The translations under genes were made by a program, and so were the position numbers. From contig JAQEDR010000019.1 in assembly GCA_027669155.1 (NCBI GenBank), forward strand, positions 20,203 to 50,331: a stretch of 30,129 bases of DNA, in the 5' to 3' direction. Numbering within the stretch: position 1 is the first letter of the stretch; every line of letters begins with the position of its first letter. This document shows, one piece after another, positions 7,954 through 15,166 of the stretch. The notes under the pieces were generated by a model, which saw only the letters and a program-made list of their open reading frames with translations, was not told the DNA's origin and searched no databases. The stretch comes from Peptoniphilaceae bacterium AM52-5BH (GTDB taxonomy: Bacteria; Bacillota; Clostridia; Tissierellales; Peptoniphilaceae).

Positions 7954-7979
7954 CCCTCTAGCTTGCGATGCCTAGAGGG
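7954..7979. terminator. bidirectional terminator between convergent operons
   Basis: CCCTCTAG (7954-7961) pairs perfectly with CTAGAGGG (7972-7979), flanked by short T runs on both strands. It separates the response regulator from the convergent ABC exporter genes, and the stop codon of the exporter gene lies within the hairpin. Confidence 0.75.
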
Positions 7980-9741
7980 GATATTTTACAGCCTGGGACT
8001 TAAATAGTCTGGAGTAGGTGTTCTCGTTTCGCATTAGGTTATCGTGGGTGTCGTAGGCTGCTATTTTTCCTTCGTCTAGGAGGAGGATTTTGTCGGTAAA
8101 TCTTGATGAACTCATCCTATGAGATATGAATATTACAGTCTTACCCTTAGTCATCTCGTTAAATTCTTCGTAGATTTTAGCTTCTGCTAAGGGATCGAGA
8201 CTTGCTGTTGGCTCATCTAATATGATTAGGTCGGGATCTTGGTAAAGGCACCTAGCTATGGCAAGCTTTTGCTTTTGACCTAGGGATAGGTCGGTTGCCT
8301 TTTCGTAAATTTCCTTGTTCATATAGGTATCAAGGCCATATTCTAAATCAGCTATTTTTCTATCAAGACCTAATTGTTTTAGAATCTCATCTATTTTTTC
8401 TTTCTTATAACCCTTATTTCCTATTATATTTTCCTTAATTGTAAAAGGCATTATGGAAAAATCTTGGAAAACAGCAGACACTTTTTTATAGAGAGACTTC
8501 TTATCGATATATTTGATATTTTCTCCATTATAGAGGATCTCTCCCTTATCTATTTCATAAAATCTTCCTATTAACTTTACAAGTGTAGTCTTACCGGCGT
8601 TATTTACTCCAACTATGGAGATTTTCTCGCCCTTTTCGATCTTAAAGGAAATATCATCGAGGATTTGCCTGTCATTTCCTGGATAGGCAAAGCTTACATT
8701 TCTAAACTCAAGGCTTTCGAAATCCCCTGCCTTTTTATTTTTTATTTCACTAGAGCCTTCTAGATTTATGAAATCATAGAGAGGGATAAGATTGGCAAGG
8801 CTTAGGATAAAGTCACCTGTTTCTGTAAACATATCTTGGAAGGCCTTCATAAAGTTTTCATTGGCTGAGATTATTAGGGAGAACTCGCCGAAAGTAATCT
8901 GTGGACCATAGGATGATGATAGGGTCCTCATTGCCACATAGGTGTAGGAGATAAATCTTAGGATAGTTTCTAAGAATATTTTGATAGCACTCATGTTTGC
9001 CTCATAGGCATATCTCTTGTTAAATTCATTAAGCATCTTTCTAAGGTAGCCTGTGACCTTTGAGTTTATCAAGTCTCCTAGGTCATAGACTCTTATTTCT
9101 TTTTGATAATGAGGTCCACCCATAAGGGAGAAATAGTAGGAGAATCTCCTATTTATATCTACAATTTCTAAGTCAAACTTTCTGGTGTAGGCGGATTCTT
9201 TTATGCTCGTTACAATTATCAGTAAAGAAATTCCTATAGAAAAAGCAACTAGGTAAGGGGAGAAATTTATTATGATGATAGCTGTAGCAAGCATGGTTGA
9301 GATACTTGTTATTATTTCTCTAAGACACCACAAGAGATTATGTATTGATCCCATATTGATGGCTGCATTGGCCTTTTCCTTGAGGTCTAGAGTGTGGGGA
9401 TTTTCTATATTTTCGTAAGATAGGTCCATGGCTTTTTTGGCTAGCTCAAAGGTTAGGTAGTCATTTATTCCCTGGCGTCTTACAAATTCTTCCCTGCTAG
9501 ATATTTTAGCTATTATTTCTAGGAGAACTTTTCCTATAACTATAAAACTTACAAGCCTTATGAAATTTGGTATAGGTCTGAGATTGGTGATTTGATTGAT
9601 AAAAATCATTGGCACAAAGATATCTACCAGGCTTTTAGCCGAATTGATTAGGGCATTGAGGAGGATAATTATTAGATAGAAGGGATCATTTCTCCCGATT
9701 ATTTTGGCAAAAAGCCATAGGGATTTGAATTTATTTTTCAT
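7972..9741 (-). CDS. ABC exporter half-transporter, second gene (fused membrane and ATPase domains)
   Basis: A 589-residue protein with an N-terminal six-helix exporter domain (about 1-320) and a C-terminal ATPase. Walker A is GVNNAGKT (378-385), the signature is the non-consensus LSLGQ (485-489), Walker B with the catalytic glutamate is LIILDE (505-510), and the switch histidine is H541. GGAGG lies six bases before the ATG, which falls inside the end of the upstream transporter gene (11-base overlap). The two proteins very likely form a heterodimer that exports an unknown compound. The signature leucine in place of glycine suggests asymmetric ATP sites, as is common in heterodimeric exporters. 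The operon is probably controlled by the ArsR-like regulator encoded first. Confidence 0.9.
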   Translation of the reverse strand: MKNKFKSLWLFAKIIGRNDPFYLIIILLNALINSAKSLVDIFVPMIFINQITNLRPIPNFIRLVSFIVIGKVLLEIIAKISSREEFVRRQGINDYLTFELAKKAMDLSYENIENPHTLDLKEKANAAINMGSIHNLLWCLREIITSISTMLATAIIIINFSPYLVAFSIGISLLIIVTSIKESAYTRKFDLEIVDINRRFSYYFSLMGGPHYQKEIRVYDLGDLINSKVTGYLRKMLNEFNKRYAYEANMSAIKIFLETILRFISYTYVAMRTLSSSYGPQITFGEFSLIISANENFMKAFQDMFTETGDFILSLANLIPLYDFINLEGSSEIKNKKAGDFESLEFRNVSFAYPGNDRQILDDISFKIEKGEKISIVGVNNAGKTTLVKLIGRFYEIDKGEILYNGENIKYIDKKSLYKKVSAVFQDFSIMPFTIKENIIGNKGYKKEKIDEILKQLGLDRKIADLEYGLDTYMNKEIYEKATDLSLGQKQKLAIARCLYQDPDLIILDEPTASLDPLAEAKIYEEFNEMTKGKTVIFISHRMSSSRFTDKILLLDEGKIAAYDTHDNLMRNENTYSRLFKSQAVKYPL

Positions 9742-11599
9742 TAGCTTCCTCCTTATAGTATTTGCTTTGAGATTCGTACATTTCTTTATAGAGACCGTTT
9801 TTAGCTAAGAGCTCTTCGTGACTTCCGATTTCTCTTATCTTTCCGCCATCTAGAAGCATTATCTTATCACAAAATCTGGTTGAGGCTAGCCTGTGGGAGA
9901 TAAAGATCAGAGTCTTTCCCTCGCTTATCTTTTCTAAGTCCCTGTAGATTTTCTCCTCAGCTAGTGCATCGAGGGCAGCTGTCGGCTCATCCATTATAAG
10001 GGCTTTGGCATCTGTCCTATAAATAGCACGAGCTATGGCAAGCTTTTGGTTTTCTCCTCCAGAAAATAGGGTTCCATCCTCGTGGATATTTCTAGTCATT
10101 TCGGTGTCTATGCCCTTAGGAAGCTGGTCGAGCTTGTAGGAAAGGCCCGCCTTATTTATCGCTTCTATTACTTTTTTCCTATCAATATTCTTATCAGTCC
10201 CTGCCACATTTTCTGCAATAGATACGGAAAGAGGCTCTACATTTTGAAGGACTGTGGCAAAGGCCTTAAATCTTTCCTTAAGGTCAAGCTCATCGGCATT
10301 TATCCCATTTATTAAAATTTCCCCTTCAGTAGGCTTATATAGACCTAGGATTAAGGAAACTATGGTAGACTTGCCAGCTCCATTTACCCCAACTATGGCG
10401 ACTTTCTCTCTTTCTTTTATAGTAAAGGAGAGATCATCGAGGACCTTCTTACTAGAAAGAGGGTAAGAAAAGGACACATTTTTAAATTCTATTGCCAAAG
10501 GACCTCTAAGCTCTTTATCTCCACAAGTAGATTCCAGGTCATCCCTTATCATATCAAAGCCGTCTCCGACATACATGAGATTGGCTCTGGTTTGGGCGAG
10601 ATTTGTCACAAGGGCGAGGGAGACCTTGCTTAGAATTGCCACAGAAGTAATCATTAGGGTAAGGTCCTTGAGACTTATTTCATTAGAGATGATTTTTCCA
10701 GTCAAGAAATAAAAACAAATGGCCTCTATCCCAACCAAGGCTATGGCAAGGATAGGCGATAAGAATATCTCAGGTTTGATAAAAACTCTAGAAATTCTTA
10801 CTACATCAGCTACTAGTGGTTTAAAGCCTTCTATAAATCTTTCCTTGAAGGAGAAAATCCTAATATCCTTGGCGAAACGAAAGTCGCTAGCCTCACTATA
10901 AAAAGATGACGTCTTTCTTCTTACCTTGTTAAGCTCTCCTGTATGCTCGTGCCTATATTTATCAGTATAATTTCTAACTACAAGCTGGATTAGGATAGAA
11001 ATTAGGGCAAAGACACAGATTAGTGGATTAAGCCTTGCCATAATAACTGAAATTACCACAAAAGAAACTATACTTGAAAGAAGGGGATACATATCGTGAT
11101 AGATTCCCTCAAGCCCTTGGTTATTATTTGAAAACGGCTCAAAGCCTCTGGTAAATTCTCCCATAAAGAGGGAATTTTCCCCAAGACCATAGTCCATTTT
11201 CATTATAGTTCCGGTAGCCTCTACAAAGAAATTAAGCCTAGTATCCATATAGGTCGGATAAGTTTTTCGTTCGATTTGCATGGAGATCAAAGAAAAGGCA
11301 AAAATTACAAGGCTATAGGCTGTAATTGTAAGAATCATAGTCCTAAGGCCCGTGCCCTTACTTATAAGATCTACCAAAAAGTACATGATAAAGGCTTGTA
11401 AGATTGGAATCAGTCCATTTACAAAAGGATAGACTAACAAGGAAAGTTTTATCTTTAAATTATCCTTGAAGGGGGCATAGGCTATACGTAAAAGCTCGAG
11501 ATTAGAGGACTTATTTCTCCTCAGATAGGCCTTTATTCTCTCTTCTGTATTTAAGTTTTGGGTGAGGTTTTCTCTTAGGTTTTCATTCCTTGCTGTCAT
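9731..11599 (-). CDS. ABC exporter half-transporter, first gene (fused membrane and ATPase domains)
   Basis: A 622-residue protein with a charged N-terminal arm, a six-helix exporter domain (about 45-340) and an ATPase domain. Walker A is GVNGAGKS (404-411), the signature is FSGGE (512-516), Walker B with the catalytic glutamate is LIMDE (534-538), and the switch histidine is H569. The ATG at 11599 has GGAGG six bases upstream and overlaps the regulator gene by 17 bases. Together with the next gene it makes a heterodimeric, type IV-fold exporter; the substrate is unknown. Genes of this layout are common in Gram-positive anaerobes, next to ArsR-type regulators. Confidence 0.9.
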   Translation of the reverse strand: MTARNENLRENLTQNLNTEERIKAYLRRNKSSNLELLRIAYAPFKDNLKIKLSLLVYPFVNGLIPILQAFIMYFLVDLISKGTGLRTMILTITAYSLVIFAFSLISMQIERKTYPTYMDTRLNFFVEATGTIMKMDYGLGENSLFMGEFTRGFEPFSNNNQGLEGIYHDMYPLLSSIVSFVVISVIMARLNPLICVFALISILIQLVVRNYTDKYRHEHTGELNKVRRKTSSFYSEASDFRFAKDIRIFSFKERFIEGFKPLVADVVRISRVFIKPEIFLSPILAIALVGIEAICFYFLTGKIISNEISLKDLTLMITSVAILSKVSLALVTNLAQTRANLMYVGDGFDMIRDDLESTCGDKELRGPLAIEFKNVSFSYPLSSKKVLDDLSFTIKEREKVAIVGVNGAGKSTIVSLILGLYKPTEGEILINGINADELDLKERFKAFATVLQNVEPLSVSIAENVAGTDKNIDRKKVIEAINKAGLSYKLDQLPKGIDTEMTRNIHEDGTLFSGGENQKLAIARAIYRTDAKALIMDEPTAALDALAEEKIYRDLEKISEGKTLIFISHRLASTRFCDKIMLLDGGKIREIGSHEELLAKNGLYKEMYESQSKYYKEEANEK

Positions 11600-12782
11600 G
11601 ATTTTCCTCCCTTATATTTTTACAAAAATCATTAAGGTCGTCTATAATTTTCTTAAAGCCAGGCTTTCTCAAATAGTAATAAGTCCTCCTACCCTCTATA
11701 TAAGCACCTACAAAGCCACAAACATGGAGCTGGCTTAGGTGGTAGGATAGGGTGGCAGGGGTGATGAAGAGTCTGTCGGAAAGCTCCTTGGAATAGTAGG
11801 ACTTTTCCATAAGTAAATCGAGGATATCAATTCTGGTAGGATCTCCCAAAACCTTTAGGTACTGACTTAAAAGTTTTAGCTTCCCTACGTTTTTCTTCTC
11901 CTTATCTGCAAAGATACCAAACTTTATAAAGGCAAAGTCCATATCTTCTGACATATATTGAATCATTTCCATATTAGGAGCTATTATAAGAGTATAAACA
12001 TTAAGGGGAGATCCCATTTTATTAAGAAGAGGATTTATACCCACTTGATCACTGAGATCTCTTAAAAGCTTGAAGTTATCTTCTTCCAGATGGTCAAAAT
12101 GCTTATTAAGGTCGTCCTCAATTAAGGGGATATTTTTCTTTATAATCTCACAAATCTTATGAAGGATAGGCAAGAGCCTATCGTAGATAGACCTAGTATT
12201 TGTAGAAGATCTCACAAGATCCATAGAAAGCTCATCCCTATAGGGAAGCTTAGACAACAGATATGGAAAATCTTTTTGGAGAATATTCTTTTTAGAATCG
12301 ATTAGACTCTTTAAATCCTTATGATTTTCATCGCTTATCTCAACTCCCATACATTTTAGGAAGCAAAAATCATAAACTTCCTTAAAACGCTCATAGGTCA
12401 AATCTTCTAGGTCAAAAATATTGAGATTTTGGAAAATTCCTGCAAAAAATGGCAGATAATTTTCGTCATTTTCAGTAAAGATATAAAAAAGATTTAAGAT
12501 ATCTGAGTTTTGTCCGGTGAAGAACTCCTCTAAATAAGGAAAGGACTCAGCTTTAACCTTCTTTACAAAATCAACATAAGCCTTCTCGAAACCAAAGACA
12601 TCCTCGATAGACATTAGAAGCCAATCCTTTGAGAAAGTAAAGCCTGGATAGGAAGCGTCAAAGCTGTACTGGCTTTTGTTTGATGCGGCTATCCAATTTG
12701 TATAATAGTAGATCACAAGCCCTGCCTCATTTACCAGAAGGGGTTTTCTTATTAGCTTAAATTTGTTTGGATTTTCTTTCAT
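11583..12782 (-). CDS. transcriptional regulator with C-terminal ArsR-type winged helix
   Basis: A 399-residue protein. The last 100 residues are an ArsR-type winged helix (KLLSQYLKVLGDPTRIDILDLLMEKSYYSKELSDRLFITPATLSYHLSQL, then a wing with GRRTYYYL), about 297-385. The first 290 residues are a large acidic, aromatic-rich region that I do not recognise; they contain no ABC, kinase or membrane motif and may sense the ligand. It is first in an overlapping operon with the two exporter genes, so I infer it controls them. A consensus-like promoter and inverted repeats lie upstream. AGGAG six bases before the ATG supports the start. Ordinary ArsR proteins are about 100 residues, so this is a long, two-part member. 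Confidence 0.8.
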   Translation of the reverse strand: MKENPNKFKLIRKPLLVNEAGLVIYYYTNWIAASNKSQYSFDASYPGFTFSKDWLLMSIEDVFGFEKAYVDFVKKVKAESFPYLEEFFTGQNSDILNLFYIFTENDENYLPFFAGIFQNLNIFDLEDLTYERFKEVYDFCFLKCMGVEISDENHKDLKSLIDSKKNILQKDFPYLLSKLPYRDELSMDLVRSSTNTRSIYDRLLPILHKICEIIKKNIPLIEDDLNKHFDHLEEDNFKLLRDLSDQVGINPLLNKMGSPLNVYTLIIAPNMEMIQYMSEDMDFAFIKFGIFADKEKKNVGKLKLLSQYLKVLGDPTRIDILDLLMEKSYYSKELSDRLFITPATLSYHLSQLHVCGFVGAYIEGRRTYYYLRKPGFKKIIDDLNDFCKNIREENHDSKE

Positions 12783-12849
12783 ACTGACTCCTTTATTAGA
12801 TTTATATCTAAGTTTAATAAATAGATTAGAAATAGATTTGATTAATTTA

Positions 12850-12878
12850 ATTATAGATCAATTATTATCTAATATCAA
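12850..12878 (-). promoter_or_regulatory. sigma-A promoter of the ArsR-like regulator/ABC exporter operon
   Basis: On the minus strand TTGATA (12878 to 12873), a 17-base spacer and a perfect TATAAT (12855 to 12850). The start would be near 12843, giving a leader of about 60 bases before the ATG at 12782. Confidence 0.75.
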
Positions 12879-12903
12879 TAGACATTTGTTCGATATTGAT
12901 CTA
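12851..12903. promoter_or_regulatory. inverted repeats over the promoter, candidate operator
   Basis: TAGATCAAT (12854-12862) and ATTGATCTA (12895-12903) are perfect inverted copies. Inside them ATCAATA (12874-12880) and TATTGAT (12894-12900) form a second inverted pair. The repeats cover both the -35 and the -10 of the operon promoter. Such a layout suits repression by a dimeric winged-helix protein such as the one encoded just downstream; this is inference. Confidence 0.5.
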
Positions 12904-12914
12904 ACTATAAATAC

Positions 12915-12939
12915 AAAAAAAGAGCAGCCGAAGCTACTC
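12915..12939 (-). terminator. terminator of the sugar acetyltransferase gene
   Basis: On the minus strand GAGTAGC, a TTCG loop and GCTGCTC form a 7-bp stem (one G-T pair), followed by seven T. Confidence 0.85.
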
Positions 12940-12991
12940 GTATATTTCATAAAATGTCGATATAATTATGATTCTATTTTCTTTTGAAAAA

Positions 12992-13603
12992 TTATTCTTC
13001 CAAACCAGGATTTTCCTTATATTCCCAGAGATTCTCAATGTCTTTCTCTGTGATTTTCCTAACTACTTTGCAAGGATTACCAAAGGCTAGAGAGTTATCT
13101 GGGATGTCTTTATTTACAAGGCTTCCTGCTCCTATAACTACATTGGATCCAATCTTAACTCCAGGAAGGACTGTGACATTTGCCCCAAACCAGACATCAT
13201 CGCCAACTGTGATAGGGTGGGCGTATTCGAGCCCTTTATTTCTCCTTTCCTTATCGATAGGATGGCCTGCTGTAGAAAAGGTGCAGGAAGGAGCGATAAA
13301 GACATTGTCGCCAAAACTTACTCTGTTTCCGTCGAGTATTACTAGATTGTGATTGGCATAGAAATTCTCTCCCACAGATATATTGTAGCCATAGTCACAA
13401 TAAAAGGGAGGGGTAAGGAAGAAATTTTCCTTAGTTTTAATCTTAAGTTCGCCGATGATTTTTCTTAAGCTTTCCTCATCTGAGGGAAGAGTCGTATTGT
13501 ATTTAAAGCAAAGGTCCTTGGCCTTTAATCTTTCTGCCGCAAGCTTTCTGTTATAATTTGCATCATAGAGTAAGCCTTTTAGCATCTTTTCTTTTTCTGT
13601 CAT
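12992..13603 (-). CDS. sugar O-acetyltransferase (maltose acetyltransferase family)
   Basis: A 203-residue cytosolic hexapeptide-repeat acetyltransferase that moves acetyl from acetyl-CoA to a sugar hydroxyl. The N-terminal Mac domain is visible (MLKGLLYDAN, residues 7-16), then the left-handed beta-helix repeats. The catalytic histidine is H114 (STAGHPID), followed by the loop and VGDDVWFGANVTVLPGVKIG. Length and motifs match Maa/LacA/NodL proteins; which sugar is used cannot be told. AAAGGA precedes the ATG at 13603. It is flanked by its own terminator and by that of tyrS, so it is probably transcribed alone. Confidence 0.9.
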   Translation of the reverse strand: MTEKEKMLKGLLYDANYNRKLAAERLKAKDLCFKYNTTLPSDEESLRKIIGELKIKTKENFFLTPPFYCDYGYNISVGENFYANHNLVILDGNRVSFGDNVFIAPSCTFSTAGHPIDKERRNKGLEYAHPITVGDDVWFGANVTVLPGVKIGSNVVIGAGSLVNKDIPDNSLAFGNPCKVVRKITEKDIENLWEYKENPGLEE

Positions 13604-13642
13604 TTTTATCCTTTTGTTAAATATTCTAGTACTTATCTTATT

Positions 13643-13666
13643 AAAAAAGCAGACCCAAGGCCTGCT
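13643..13666 (-). terminator. terminator of tyrS
   Basis: On the minus strand AGCAGGCC and GGTCTGCT form a stem with one mismatch, followed by six T. It starts six bases after the tyrS stop codon. Confidence 0.8.
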
Positions 13667-13671
13667 CTTAT

Positions 13672-14922
13672 CTAGATAAGTTCTACTTTGTGGAAGTTTT
13701 TCTTACCTTTTTTGATTATTATTCTTCCGTCTTCGAAGAGGTCTTCTGTAACTTCTATACTTGGATCGGCTACTTTCTCATCATTGATGGAAACTCCACC
13801 TTGCTTGATGATTCTTCTTGCTTCACCATTTGATTTGGTTAGGCCTGTTTCAGTCATGAGGATTAGAAGTCCCTTTGGTAGGTCAGATTTTGCAATTTGA
13901 GTTGTTGGCATTGCGCTTTCGTCGCCTTTTCCTGTAAAGAGGGCCTTGGCTGCCGCGATCGCTTCGTCTGCCTTTTCCTTGCCATGAACTAGTTTTACTA
14001 CCTCATAGGCTAGAATTTCTTTGGCCTTGTTGATATCAGCTGCGTCTTTCGCAGAGCCTAGCTTCCTGCATTCTTCTGTTGGTAGGAAGGTAAGTTGGAG
14101 GAGGAATTTCTCCACGTCCCTATCATCTACATTTCTCATGTATTGATACATTTCGTAAGGGCTGGTTTTCTTTTCATCAAGCCATACAGCTCCCTTTTGG
14201 GATTTGCCCATTTTCACTCCATCTGCAGTTGTAAGGAGGGAGAAGGTCATGCCGTAAGCTTGGCCGTTTTCGTGCTTTTTGATTAGGTCAACTCCGCCTA
14301 TGATGTTGGACCATTGGTCAGATCCACCCATTTCAAGCTTTACCCCATCTTCCCTGTACATCTTAAGGAAGTCGTAAGATTGAAGTAGCATGTAGGAGAA
14401 TTCGAAAAATGTTAAACCACCTGCAGCCATTCTGTTTTTGTAGGCGTCTTTTTTGATCATTTCATTAACCAAGAACTCGCTTCCCACATCTCTTAAAAAC
14501 TCAACGAAGTTTAGGTCAAGAAGCCAGTCTTTGTTGTTTAGCATAGTCGCTCCGCCTTCGGAGAAGTCTAAGAATCTTTGGAATTGATTGTAGAAGCACT
14601 CTGCATTGTGATCGATCATCTCTTCTGTCATTACCTTTCTCATATCGCTCCTACCTGAAGGGTCTCCTATTAGGGTTGTTCCTCCACCAAGAAGGGCGAC
14701 TGGTCTGTGACAGTAGTTTTGCATACGCATCATTACCATAATTTGGATAAGGTGGCCCACGGTTAGGGAATCTGCTGTAGCGTCAAATCCACAGTAGAAT
14801 TTAACTGATTCTTCCTTTAGTAGTTTCTTAAGTTCTTCCTCGTTAGTTGCTTGTTCGTAGTAGCCACGATCTACAAGCTCATCGAAGACATTGTCGTATT
14901 CTTTTTCGTAAGTAAATTTCAT
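13672..14922 (-). CDS. tyrS: tyrosyl-tRNA synthetase
   Basis: A 416-residue class I aminoacyl-tRNA synthetase that charges tRNA-Tyr in the cytosol. The HIGH-equivalent is TVGHL (54-58) in CGFDATADSLTVGHL. The tyrosine and ATP site block GGTTLIGDPSGR is at 80-91, YMLLQSYDF at 177-185, GGSDQWSNI at 199-207 and the KMSKS-equivalent KMGKS at 237-241. A C-terminal S4 RNA-binding domain follows from about 350 (LTKSNGEARRIIKQGGVSINDEKV). Length is normal. AAAGGA precedes the ATG at 14922, and the long leader contains a T-box that matches this function (Tyr specifier codon), so expression should rise when tRNA-Tyr is uncharged. Confidence 0.97.
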   Translation of the reverse strand: MKFTYEKEYDNVFDELVDRGYYEQATNEEELKKLLKEESVKFYCGFDATADSLTVGHLIQIMVMMRMQNYCHRPVALLGGGTTLIGDPSGRSDMRKVMTEEMIDHNAECFYNQFQRFLDFSEGGATMLNNKDWLLDLNFVEFLRDVGSEFLVNEMIKKDAYKNRMAAGGLTFFEFSYMLLQSYDFLKMYREDGVKLEMGGSDQWSNIIGGVDLIKKHENGQAYGMTFSLLTTADGVKMGKSQKGAVWLDEKKTSPYEMYQYMRNVDDRDVEKFLLQLTFLPTEECRKLGSAKDAADINKAKEILAYEVVKLVHGKEKADEAIAAAKALFTGKGDESAMPTTQIAKSDLPKGLLILMTETGLTKSNGEARRIIKQGGVSINDEKVADPSIEVTEDLFEDGRIIIKKGKKNFHKVELI

Positions 14923-14954
14923 TTAACATCCTTTCTATATTTAAAATTAGATAC

Positions 14955-15104
14955 AAAAAAAGAGCATAAAAGCGCAACAAATGCGGTACCAGCTTTTTTT
15001 ATACTCAGCGCCCAGGATAGACTCTAGGCAGGTCTTAAACAAAATGAAGTGTAATTCGCTATCCCTAAGGATAGCTACTGGGTTTCATTGTAAGTTTTAT
15101 TCTT
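14955..15104 (-). ncRNA. T-box leader of tyrS with Tyr specifier and a very short Stem I
   Basis: On the minus strand the T-box sequence TGGTACCGC is at 14991 to 14983, preceded by AAAAGC; its TGGT would pair with the ACCA end of uncharged tRNA. The terminator stem is GAG-TATAAAA…GC (from 15006) with GCTTTTATGCTC (14973 to 14962), then seven T (14961 to 14955). Upstream, AATGAA (15089 to 15084) pairs with TTCATT (15048 to 15043), and CTATCC with GGATAG (15074 to 15059) form the inner stem. TAC, a tyrosine codon, lies in the internal loop at 15053 to 15051. This Stem I is only about 47 nucleotides and seems to lack the distal loops. The T-box itself is certain; the fold of Stem I is my hand reading. 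Confidence 0.9.
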
Positions 15105-15109
15105 TATAC

Positions 15110-15138
15110 AGTATACACGGTCTTAAAGTTAAAAGCAA
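15110..15138 (-). promoter_or_regulatory. candidate promoter of the tyrS T-box leader
   Basis: On the minus strand TTGCTT (15138 to 15133), a 17-base spacer and TATACT (15115 to 15110). The -35 coincides with the T run of the preceding gene's terminator. The start near 15103 leaves about 180 bases of leader, enough for the short T-box but not for a full-size one. Confidence 0.6.
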
Positions 15139-15160
15139 GCCCCAGATAGCTAGGGCCTGC
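15131..15160 (-). terminator. terminator of the AGCS symporter gene
   Basis: On the minus strand GCAGGCCC and GGGCTTGC form an 8-bp stem with one G-T pair and a short loop, followed by TTTT. Confidence 0.75.
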
Positions 15161-15166
15161 CTCAGT

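Noticed and set aside
10082..10466. Plus-strand open frames within the ABC exporter gene
   Set aside because: The opposite strand encodes continuous Walker A and signature motifs here; these frames show no domain and no ribosome binding site.
12763..12987. Plus-strand frame of 74 residues across the regulator promoter
   Set aside because: It covers the promoter, the inverted repeats and a terminator, has low complexity, and lacks a ribosome binding site.
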